A model generated the notes under the pieces. The model saw nothing but the letters and a program-made list of their open reading frames with translations, made no database searches and was not told where the DNA came from. DNA of 64,000 nt, taken from contig CAZQCF010000004.1 in the NCBI GenBank assembly GCA_964592235.1, positions 112,891-176,890 of the forward strand, written 5' to 3'. Shown here one piece after another: positions 26,773-33,653 of this stretch. Both the position numbers and the translations under genes were made by a program. Numbering within the stretch: the stretch's first letter is position 1; each line of letters begins with the position of its first letter. Origin of the DNA: PLA3 sp964592235 (lineage in GTDB: Bacteria; Planctomycetota; Phycisphaerae; UBA1845; UTPLA1).

Positions 26773-26906
26773 GGCCAGTGCCGTGCCGGAGGCCTCCCCC
26801 GGCCGCGATCATTATACACGAATGGCAATACCAAACTAAACCTTCTGCGGCTGGGTATGCTCGGCGCGAATTCTTGATTCCGGGTTGACTCGCCAGACGC
26901 TATAAT

Positions 26907-27161
26907 ATGACGATGATCTCCGACACCATCCGCGAGATGCTAAGCCGTGATCCCTTCGAGCCGTTTCGGATCGCCACGTCCGGCGGGGAGTCGTTCATTG
27001 TGCGCGATCCGCACACCGTCGCCCTCATGAAGTCGGAAGTCTTTATCGCCCAGCCCAGGACCGACCGCCGCACGTTCATCCCTCTCCTGCACGTCGTCAC
27101 CGTCGAGACCCTCGGTAACGGCCATGCCAACGGGCACGCCAAGCGCAAGCGCCGGCGGTGA
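26907..27161 (+). CDS. Small conserved planctomycete-type protein (PFxPxxI family)
   Basis: An 84-aa protein of the same family as 8288-8536: RDPFEPFRIATSGGESFIVRDP and an HVVTVETL-like end. The C-terminal tail is basic (KRKRRR). No signal peptide. Function unknown. Two close ATGs (26907 and 26913) are possible starts. It is divergent from the PEP-CTERM gene and convergent with rfbB (12 nt between stops). Confidence 0.7.
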   Translation: MTMISDTIREMLSRDPFEPFRIATSGGESFIVRDPHTVALMKSEVFIAQPRTDRRTFIPLLHVVTVETLGNGHANGHAKRKRRR

Positions 27162-27173
27162 AAGTCGCCCGCC

Positions 27174-28316
27174 CTACCGCCCCGCGTACATCTCGTCGTA
27201 ATACCGCTGATACGCTCCGCTCGTGACGTGATCCAGCCATGACGTGTTGCCCAAGTACCACTCGATCGTCCGCGCAAGGCCGTTCTCAAAATCCACTGCC
27301 GGCTTCCAGCCTGTCTCGGCGCGCACGCGCGAGGAATCAATCGCATACCGAAAATCATGCCCCGGCCGGTCTTTGACAAACGTCAACAAGCTCTCCGGCT
27401 TGCCCATCGCCGCCAGGATCGCCCGCACCACTTCCAGATTCGACCGCTCACAGCTTCCGCGCTCACTGCTCTTGAGTACGCCGCCCCCGCGTTCGCCGCT
27501 TCCGCCGATGTTGTACACCCGCTGCGCTCGCCCGCGCGTCAGCACGGCCCAGATCGCGCGGCAATGATCCTCCACGTGAATCCAGTCGCGCACATTCCGC
27601 CCGTCGCCATAGACCGGCAGTGGCTTGCCCTGCCGCGCATTGTTGATCATCAGCGGGATCATTTTCTCGGGAAACTGAAACGGCCCGTAGTTGTTCGAGC
27701 AGCGCGTGATCTGCACGGGCAGCCCGTACGTCGTGCCGAACGCCAGCACGAGATGATCGGCCCCCGCCTTCGACGCGCTGTACGGCGAGTGCGGATCGAG
27801 CGGCGTGTCCTCGGTGAACGCGCCCGTCTCACCGAGCGAGCCGTACACTTCGTCCGTGCTGATCTGCACGAAGCGCCGCACGCCCGCGTCGCGCGCCGCC
27901 AGCAGCAGCGACAGCGTGCCTTCTACGTTTGTCTTGACAAAAGCGTGCGGCCCGGTGATTGATCGATCGACGTGGCTCTCGGCCGCGAAGTTGATGATCG
28001 CCTCGACGCCGTGCTCGCGGCAGGCGGCCGTCATCGCCTCGGTGTCGCAGATGTCGGCGCGGAGGAACGTGTGCCGCGCATCGCCGGCCACGTCGGCGAG
28101 ATTCTCCAGATTGCCCGCGTACGTCAGCGCGTCGACGTTCACCACGCGCGCGACCGGCGCACCGTCCAATTCGCCCTTCAGCAGCATTCGCACGAAGTTC
28201 GAGCCGATGAACCCCGCCCCGCCGGTCACCATCACCACGCGCGGCGCGAAATCCTCACCGCCGCTCGCGGAATGGTCCGACGAACCCGGCACGTGGCCAT
28301 CCTTCGCGCCGCTCAC
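27174..28316 (-). CDS. rfbB: dTDP-glucose 4,6-dehydratase
   Basis: Extended SDR enzyme (380 aa) converting dTDP-glucose to dTDP-4-keto-6-deoxyglucose. Motifs: TGGAGFIGSNFV (NAD), NFAAESHVDRSI, ISTDEVYGSLG, YSASKAGADH (Tyr-x3-Lys), RCSNNYGPFQFPEKMIP. The start is a GTG at 28316 that overlaps the rfbA stop as GTGA. This gives ~34 residues before the Rossmann motif, so an internal start is possible. About 20 extra residues (GGGVLKSSERGSCERS) interrupt the usual YNIGG-x-NLEVV region. Confidence 0.93.
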   Translation of the reverse strand: MSGAKDGHVPGSSDHSASGGEDFAPRVVMVTGGAGFIGSNFVRMLLKGELDGAPVARVVNVDALTYAGNLENLADVAGDARHTFLRADICDTEAMTAACREHGVEAIINFAAESHVDRSITGPHAFVKTNVEGTLSLLLAARDAGVRRFVQISTDEVYGSLGETGAFTEDTPLDPHSPYSASKAGADHLVLAFGTTYGLPVQITRCSNNYGPFQFPEKMIPLMINNARQGKPLPVYGDGRNVRDWIHVEDHCRAIWAVLTRGRAQRVYNIGGSGERGGGVLKSSERGSCERSNLEVVRAILAAMGKPESLLTFVKDRPGHDFRYAIDSSRVRAETGWKPAVDFENGLARTIEWYLGNTSWLDHVTSGAYQRYYDEMYAGR

Positions 28317-29032
28317 GCTCCGCCCCCCATCACCAGTTGCTGCACGCGCGCCAGGCTCTCGAACGTCCCCGCGTCGCTCCACCAGCCGCGAAGCATCCCA
28401 AACGTCAACTCCCCGCGCTTCAGATACGCGTTGTTTACGTCCGTGATTTCCAGTTCGCCGCGGCCCGACGGCTTCAGCGTGCGGATGATGTCGAAGACCG
28501 CCGCATCGAAAAAGTAAATCCCCGTCACCGCGAGGCGCGACCTGGGCGACTGGGGCTTCTCTTCGATGGACACGATTCTGTCACCCGTCACCTCCGCCAC
28601 GCCGAACCGTTGTGGATCGGGCACTTCCTTGAGAAGCAAGCGCGCCCCGCGCTGCTGTGCGCGATAGGCCGCCGCCTCGCCCGCCAGCTCATCCTCAAAG
28701 ATGTTGTCGCCGAGGATCACCGCCAGCCGCCCGCCGGCGCAGAAATGCTCCGCCAGGCCTAGCGCCTGCGCGATGCCGCCGGCCTCGTCCTGAATCTTGT
28801 ACGTGAAGCGCACGCCGAACTCGCGCCCCGAGCCAAGCAGCTCGACCATGTCGCCCATGTGCTCGACGCCCGAGACGATCAGGATCTCCTCGATGCCCGC
28901 CCCACGCAGCTTCTCGATCGGATGAAAAATCATCGGCTTGCGCCCGACGGGCAGCAGGTGCTTGTTCGTTACCTTGGTCAGCGGCAGGAGCCGGCTGCCC
29001 GTTCCGCCCGCGAGTACGACGCCTTTGAGCAT
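28313..29032 (-). CDS. rfbA: Glucose-1-phosphate thymidylyltransferase (short RmlA type)
   Basis: Nucleotidyltransferase (239 aa) making dTDP-glucose. Motifs: GVVLAGGTGSRLLPLT, NKHLLPVGRKPMI, IQDEAGGIAQALGLAE, VILGDNIFED, IEEKPQSPRS. The ATG at 29032 matches the family start; a GTG three codons upstream (29041) is the alternative. The stop overlaps the rfbB start by 4 nt. Order epimerase-rfbA-rfbB makes a dTDP-deoxysugar operon. No rmlD-type reductase is seen in the window, so the final sugar is unclear. Confidence 0.93.
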   Translation of the reverse strand: MLKGVVLAGGTGSRLLPLTKVTNKHLLPVGRKPMIFHPIEKLRGAGIEEILIVSGVEHMGDMVELLGSGREFGVRFTYKIQDEAGGIAQALGLAEHFCAGGRLAVILGDNIFEDELAGEAAAYRAQQRGARLLLKEVPDPQRFGVAEVTGDRIVSIEEKPQSPRSRLAVTGIYFFDAAVFDIIRTLKPSGRGELEITDVNNAYLKRGELTFGMLRGWWSDAGTFESLARVQQLVMGGGA

Positions 29033-29050
29033 GTCATGCACCGACGTGTT

Positions 29051-29068
29051 CGATCGCTTGCGCGATCG
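29051..29068 (-). promoter_or_regulatory. Intercistronic hairpin between epimerase and rfbA genes
   Basis: Perfect 7-bp arms CGATCGC and GCGATCG with loop TTGC, in the 60-nt spacer. There is no U-run, so it is not a classic terminator. It may be an mRNA processing or stability element. Confidence 0.4.
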
Positions 29069-29092
29069 GTTCCTTAGAATTGTGAGGCTGAA

Positions 29093-29638
29093 TTACCCGT
29101 CGCGGCGCGCCCAGACGTAAGGAATCTCGCCGCCGTGCGGGGCCGCGCGGTGTTCATCGGGCTGCGCGTAGTTGTAGCACTCGGTGGTGACGTTGATGAC
29201 CATCGCCTCGTTGTCGGATACGCACATCCAGCCGTGGTAGACTCCCGGCGGCACGCGCACCAGCGCGGGCAGGTGTTCGCTCAAATAGACTTCATTCACT
29301 TCGCCGCGCGTCTGGGAATCCGTGCGGGCATCGTACAAGGCGAGCTTGATCGTCCCGCGCAGGCAGTAGAAATGGTCCGTCTGGAGCTTGTGATAATGCC
29401 AGGCCTTCACCACGCCGGGGTAGGTGGTCGTGAAATAAACCTGCCCGAACTTGGTGAACCACGGGTCATCGGCCCGAAGGATCTCGCCCAGCCGGCCGCG
29501 CTCGTCGGGTAAGACTTTCGCTCGCTTTGCGCCGACCCCGTCGATCAGCCGGCCGGTCCCTCGCACCAGCAGCCCTTCATCCTGAAAAACCACGCGAAGC
29601 GACTGCGGTTCCGGGGAAGGGAGTTTGCTGGAAGCCAT
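29093..29638 (-). CDS. dTDP-4-dehydrorhamnose 3,5-epimerase-like cupin
   Basis: A 181-aa RmlC-like cupin: RLGEILRADDPWFTKFGQVYF, KAWHYHKLQTDHFYCLRG, LYDARTDS, VPPGVYHGW. In true RmlC the sequence around the catalytic His is HFQ-rich; here it is AWHYHK, so a related 3- or 3,5-epimerase or isomerase is equally likely. It is the first gene of the dTDP-sugar operon, with its start ATG at 29638. It acts in the cytoplasm on the product of RfbB. Confidence 0.85.
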   Translation of the reverse strand: MASSKLPSPEPQSLRVVFQDEGLLVRGTGRLIDGVGAKRAKVLPDERGRLGEILRADDPWFTKFGQVYFTTTYPGVVKAWHYHKLQTDHFYCLRGTIKLALYDARTDSQTRGEVNEVYLSEHLPALVRVPPGVYHGWMCVSDNEAMVINVTTECYNYAQPDEHRAAPHGGEIPYVWARRDG

Positions 29639-29774
29639 GCTTGTCCTTTTTTGCTGGCGAACGGGCGGCGCCCGTAGTACGATCCGAGATTAAAGCCTGC
29701 CAGCGCTACGGATTCAAACCATTGGCGCCCCTTGCGCGGAACAGGACCATGGGCGCTAAAGACCAGAATGGTAG

Positions 29775-29803
29775 TTGACTCCTAAAGGAGCCTTCGATAG
29801 GAT
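29775..29803 (+). promoter_or_regulatory. Promoter of the RHH-cysteine dioxygenase operon
   Basis: -35 TTGACT (29775-29780), 17-nt spacer, -10 TAGGAT (29798-29803). Operator-like palindrome R1 (29778-29791) occupies the end of the -35 and the spacer. Confidence 0.7.
29778..29791. promoter_or_regulatory. Palindrome R1 (putative operator)
   Basis: ACTCCTAAAGGAGC: perfect CTCCT-AA-AGGAG core. It is centred 30 bp from R2, about three helical turns. Confidence 0.6.
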
Positions 29804-29807
29804 AGGT

Positions 29808-29821
29808 ACTCTTAAAGGGGT
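29808..29821. promoter_or_regulatory. Palindrome R2 (putative operator)
   Basis: ACTCTTAAAGGGGT, an imperfect version of R1 over the expected transcription start and the regulator's Shine-Dalgarno. Confidence 0.55.
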
Positions 29822-29823
29822 CC

Positions 29824-30072
29824 ATGATGCCGTCAATTGTTCGAAAAGGGAATCCTGTCCGGACCGTTACGCTAAAGATTCCGGCAGAGCTTTACGAGAA
29901 CCTCGCGAAGCTGATCGAGGGCACCGGCTTTCGGAGTGTGACGGAGTTCTCAATTCACGTCCTGCGCGATGTTGCGGCGAACGGGAAGCTGGATTGCGGA
30001 CGGAATGACACTCCTATGGAAGCGTCACAGGCGGTACGAGATCGCCTTCGCTCCCTCGGCTACATCGACTAA
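29824..30072 (+). CDS. Ribbon-helix-helix (CopG-like) regulator
   Basis: An 82-aa protein with an RHH pattern: DNA-contacting strand VRTVTLKIP, helix A AELYENLAKLIEGTG, helix B SVTEFSIHVLRDVA. It ends in the RDRLRSLGYI tail seen in related small proteins. RHH proteins dimerise and bind tandem short palindromes. Two such sites (R1, R2) lie in its own promoter and a third in the spacer to the next gene, so autoregulation is likely. The second ATG (29827) has the better spacing (6 nt) to AAGGGG and may be the true start. First gene of an operon with cysteine dioxygenase and a FAD-dependent protein. Confidence 0.75.
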   Translation: MMPSIVRKGNPVRTVTLKIPAELYENLAKLIEGTGFRSVTEFSIHVLRDVAANGKLDCGRNDTPMEASQAVRDRLRSLGYID

Positions 30073-30073
30073 C

Positions 30074-30087
30074 ACTCCTTTTGGAGT
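30074..30087. promoter_or_regulatory. Palindrome R3 overlapping the cysteine dioxygenase ribosome-binding site
   Basis: ACTCC-TTTT-GGAGT, perfect arms. The GGAG arm is also the Shine-Dalgarno, 6 nt before the ATG at 30093. A DNA operator or an mRNA hairpin that hides the site would both fit. Confidence 0.6.
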
Positions 30088-30092
30088 CTAAC

Positions 30093-30731
30093 ATGGCAGA
30101 TAATCGGCGACAGGCTCTGAAATACACCCTTAAAAGGCTCCTTGCCGCGCTGGATGCAAAAGGTGGCCCAGTTTCGCCTACCGCGCTGTTCGCCGCCCTG
30201 CAGCACTTCACGCCAGCTTCCGGGGAACTGACGAAGTACCGCGCCTTCAACCGTGGGGGCTATCGCCGAAACCTGATTCATACTGGTCCGGGCTATCAGG
30301 CATGGCTGCTTTGCTGGAAGCGGGGGCAGTTCAGCCCGATCCACGATCACACCGGCTCGGCGTGCGGAGTTCGGGTCATTCAAGGGGTTGCGACCGAGAT
30401 GCCTTTCCGAAAACGGCGCGACGGGCGTCTGGTGCGCGGTCGAACGCGCTCGCACCCGGTCGGCACCGTCATTGCCTCCATTGACGACGACATTCACGCG
30501 ATGGGCTGCCTTCCCGATGCGGCGGAAGATCTCATCTCCCTCCATATCTACTCGCCCGCGCTGACCGGCATGAAGTTCTACGACGAAGACCTTGTTGTGA
30601 AGGTGACGCCGAGCCGCGGGCGGAAACCCGCGACCGCGCCTGCCCTTACGCATTCCGTGCGCGGCGCCGGAAAGTCCGTGATTCGGCCACTCTCATCGGC
30701 GGGCCGGGTATCAAAGCCGCGCCGGGCCTGA
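30093..30731 (+). CDS. Cysteine dioxygenase type I
   Basis: Cupin enzyme (212 aa) oxidising L-cysteine to cysteine sulfinate with non-haem Fe(II). The 3-His site is visible: His84 and His86 in SPIHDHTGS, His135 in DDDIHAMG. Cys91 (SACGVRV) and Tyr153 (LHIYSP) match the positions of the Cys-Tyr cross-link known from mammalian enzymes; bacterial forms often have Gly instead of the Cys. The ATG at 30093 follows GGAG by 6 nt. The C-terminal ~40 residues are a basic low-complexity tail. A fourth palindrome copy (ACCCTTAAAAGGCT, 30126-30139) falls in the first codons. Confidence 0.9.
   Translation: MADNRRQALKYTLKRLLAALDAKGGPVSPTALFAALQHFTPASGELTKYRAFNRGGYRRNLIHTGPGYQAWLLCWKRGQFSPIHDHTGSACGVRVIQGVATEMPFRKRRDGRLVRGRTRSHPVGTVIASIDDDIHAMGCLPDAAEDLISLHIYSPALTGMKFYDEDLVVKVTPSRGRKPATAPALTHSVRGAGKSVIRPLSSAGRVSKPRRA
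30126..30139. promoter_or_regulatory. Palindrome R4 inside the cysteine dioxygenase gene
   Basis: ACCCTTAAAAGGCT, with a perfect CCTTAAAAGG core and 11 of 14 positions shared with R2. Confidence 0.4.
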
Positions 30732-30755
30732 TCGAATAAATCCCTGGGCGGCCGA

Positions 30756-32162
30756 ATGCGAACCCTTGTCATCATCGGAGCGGGATTCAGCGGCACGCTG
30801 ACGGCGGTCAATCTGCTGCGCCGCGCGGCTCGTGCCATCGCAGAAGGCCGGCCGCTCTCACCGCAGCCTCTGCGGCTGGTACTCGTCGAGCGAACAGGGC
30901 GATTCGGCGCGGGCGTCGCGTATGGGACCAATCACTACGAGCACCTCCTGAACGTTCCAACGGCGCGCATGAGCGCGATCCCCGATGCACCCGACGATTT
31001 TCTCAACTGGGCTCGATCGCAGCGGCCGACCGTCGAGGGGTATTCCTTCCTGCCGCGGCGGACGTATCGTGATTACATTGAGCACTTGCTTGCTGATGCG
31101 CGGCGCGGCTGCCCGCAGATCGACTTGACGCTGCTCAAGGACGATGTGCGCAGCGTGCGGCCGGACGGGAACGAGTCGATCGCGCGCGTGGAGTTCGCGG
31201 CGTCGCCGCCGATCGAAGCGAACCGCGTCGTGCTGGCGCCGGGCAACTACGCGCCGCTGGACGTGCGTGCGGCCGGCGACGCGATCCATGAGACGGATTT
31301 CTATGTTCGCGATCCGTGGGACGACACGCGATATCAGGGGATCGATCCGACTTGGCCGGTGCTCATCATCGGCACGGGGTTGACGGCCGTCGATATCGTG
31401 CTACGGCTGGCAACGAGCGGGCACACGGGCACGATTCACGCAGTCAGTCGTCACGGCCTGATGCCGCAGGCGCACCTTCGATCACCCGTCACGCCGTTGC
31501 CCTCATCGATCGAGGCGCTTCCTGCCGCGCCGCGACCGCTGCTGCGCGCGATCTGCCGGCGCGTGCGCGAGGCGGAGCAGGGCGGCGGTGACTGGCGCGC
31601 GGTGGTTGACGGTCTGCGCGGCCCGACGGCTGCCATCTGGCAGCGCTTCACCCTCGATCAGCGCCGGCAGTTCTTTCGGCACGTGCGGCACTTCTGGGAG
31701 ATTCATCGCCATCGCATCGCGCCCGACGTGGCGGCTGTGTTCAACGATCTCGTGCAGAGCGGTCGCGTGCGGATTCACGCCGCGCGAATCGCCGCATACC
31801 GTCTCAAACCCGACGGCGTGACGGTGGAGATTCATCCGCGCGCGGGACATGGTCGATCACCCATCACGCTCGACGTTCATCGCGTCATCAACTGCACCGG
31901 GCCGAATGCCGACTTCACGCGCGTGACCGATCCCCTGATTCAGCAGATGCTCGCCGACGGGTTGATTCGACCCGATCCGCTGCGCATCGGCCTGGACTGC
32001 ACCCAACGCGGCGCGCTGATCGGCCGCGACGGCTCGCCTTCCACCGTTCTTTTCACCGTCGGCCCGCCGCAAAAGCCGCTCACCTGGGAGAGCACCGCCG
32101 TGCCGGAACTGCGCGGCCAGGCGGCGGACTTGGCGAGCGTGCTTTTCGACGCGCTCCAATAA
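30756..32162 (+). CDS. FAD/NAD(P)-binding oxidoreductase (NAD_binding_9-like)
   Basis: A 468-aa flavoprotein of the group with an N-terminal FAD Rossmann motif (LVIIGAGFSGTLTAVNLL), an LVERTGRFGAGVAYG strand and the conserved HLLNVPTARMSA block. A second dinucleotide motif is VLIIGTGLTAVDI, and INCTGPNADF lies near the C-terminus. Related proteins are annotated only as FAD-NAD(P)-binding or hydroxyacylglutathione-hydrolase-associated; the substrate is unknown. Its position 24 nt after cysteine dioxygenase suggests a role in sulfur amino acid oxidation, but this is inference. Confidence 0.85.
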   Translation: MRTLVIIGAGFSGTLTAVNLLRRAARAIAEGRPLSPQPLRLVLVERTGRFGAGVAYGTNHYEHLLNVPTARMSAIPDAPDDFLNWARSQRPTVEGYSFLPRRTYRDYIEHLLADARRGCPQIDLTLLKDDVRSVRPDGNESIARVEFAASPPIEANRVVLAPGNYAPLDVRAAGDAIHETDFYVRDPWDDTRYQGIDPTWPVLIIGTGLTAVDIVLRLATSGHTGTIHAVSRHGLMPQAHLRSPVTPLPSSIEALPAAPRPLLRAICRRVREAEQGGGDWRAVVDGLRGPTAAIWQRFTLDQRRQFFRHVRHFWEIHRHRIAPDVAAVFNDLVQSGRVRIHAARIAAYRLKPDGVTVEIHPRAGHGRSPITLDVHRVINCTGPNADFTRVTDPLIQQMLADGLIRPDPLRIGLDCTQRGALIGRDGSPSTVLFTVGPPQKPLTWESTAVPELRGQAADLASVLFDALQ

Positions 32163-32274
32163 CCCAACGCGCCGTCTCGCGATGGGTAGTACTGGATTAC
32201 GGGCGCGGGATGCTCGATAATAATGGGCTGATCCAACGGGCTGATCGCGCCCATCCTGGCAGGGGAGCACCGCT

Positions 32275-33588
32275 GTGAAGATCACCGTCGTCGGAACCGG
32301 GTACGTCGGCCTTGTGACCGGTGTCTGCCTTGCGGACACGGGCAACCACGTCGTGGGGCTGGATATCGACCCCGACAAAGTCGCGCGGCTTTCGCGCGGC
32401 GAGTGCACCATCTTTGAGCCGGGCCTGACCGATCTGCTCGTCGCCAACCTCGCCGCCGGGCGGTTCAAGCTCACGACGAACCTCGTCGAGGCCGTTCATC
32501 ACGCCGACGTCATCTTCATCTGCATCGGCACGCCGCCGAAGGCCGACGGCTCGGCCGATCTGTCGCACATCGAGAAGGCGGTGCAGGACATCGCGCGGGC
32601 GGTGAACAAGAAGACAATTCTCGTAATGAAGTCGACGGTGCCGGTCGGGACAGGCCAATGGGTGGAGAAGCTCGTCGCGCCGCTGGCCCGGCACCCGATC
32701 ACGGTCATCAGCAATCCGGAGTTCTTGAAAGAGGGCACGGCGGTCAACGACTTCCAGAAACCCGATCGCGTCGTCATCGGCACGGAGGACGAGGACGCGG
32801 CGGCCGTCATGAAGCAGTTGTATCAGCCCTTCGTGCGGAACAATCACCCGGTCATTGTTGTGCGTCGCGCGGCGTCGGAGATGGTGAAGTACGCGGCGAA
32901 CTGTTACCTCGCCACGCGCATCAGTTTCATCAATCACATCGCCAACATCTGCGAGAAGCTCGGCATCGACGTGAACGAAGTACGCCAGGGAATCGGCTAC
33001 GACGTGCGCATCGGTTCGCATTTCATGTACCCCGGCATCGGCTACGGCGGAAGCTGCTTCCCGAAGGACGTGCAGGCGCTGGCGCACGTCGCGCGGGAGG
33101 CCGGCGCGGACGGCGAGCTGCTCGAACTGGTGCATGCGATCAATGAGAAGCAGAAATCGCTCCTGGCGGATCGGATTCGTTCGCACTACGGCGACAAGCT
33201 CGCGGGCAAGACCTTCGCCGTGTGGGGCATTGCGTTCAAACCGCGCACGGACGACATCCGCGAGGCGCCGGCCCTGCGGATCATTGAATCGCTGCTCGCG
33301 GCTGGGGCGAAGGTTCGCGCGGCCGATCCGAAATCGCTGGACAATCTGCGCAAGGAGTTCGGCGACCAGCTCGCGTATTGCGGCGACGCTTACGACGCGC
33401 TGACGGGGGCCGACGCCCTGGTGATCTGCACCGAATGGAATGAGTATCGCACGCCGGACTTCGAGCGGATCAAGTCGTCGCTCAAGTCACCCGTCATCTT
33501 CGACGGGCGGAATCTGTACGACCCGGCCTATCTCAAGCGACTGGGCTTCACGTATTACTCCATCGGCCGCCCGGCGGTGAAGGGCTGA
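32275..33588 (+). CDS. ugd: UDP-glucose 6-dehydrogenase
   Basis: A 437-aa enzyme oxidising UDP-glucose to UDP-glucuronate with two NAD. Motifs: VVGTGYVGLVTG, FICIGTPPKADGSAD, MKSTVPVGTG, NPEFLKEG and the catalytic cysteine Cys261 in YGGSCFPKD. The C-terminal UDP-binding domain has FAVWGIAFKPRTDDIREAPA. The GTG start at 32275 has AGGGGAG about 8 nt upstream. UDP-glucuronate would feed exopolysaccharide, in line with the nearby dTDP-sugar genes. Confidence 0.95.
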   Translation: MKITVVGTGYVGLVTGVCLADTGNHVVGLDIDPDKVARLSRGECTIFEPGLTDLLVANLAAGRFKLTTNLVEAVHHADVIFICIGTPPKADGSADLSHIEKAVQDIARAVNKKTILVMKSTVPVGTGQWVEKLVAPLARHPITVISNPEFLKEGTAVNDFQKPDRVVIGTEDEDAAAVMKQLYQPFVRNNHPVIVVRRAASEMVKYAANCYLATRISFINHIANICEKLGIDVNEVRQGIGYDVRIGSHFMYPGIGYGGSCFPKDVQALAHVAREAGADGELLELVHAINEKQKSLLADRIRSHYGDKLAGKTFAVWGIAFKPRTDDIREAPALRIIESLLAAGAKVRAADPKSLDNLRKEFGDQLAYCGDAYDALTGADALVICTEWNEYRTPDFERIKSSLKSPVIFDGRNLYDPAYLKRLGFTYYSIGRPAVKG

Positions 33589-33653
33589 CGCGCGCGGATC
33601 GAATTGAAATGATAAGGATCGCCCGGCGAACGGCCCGCGCGAAAATGGCCTGG

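Noticed and set aside
29641..29774. tRNA-like fold in the spacer before the RHH gene
   Set aside because: No acceptor stem pairing, no TTCGA-type T-loop with CCA end; only scattered GC-rich pairing.
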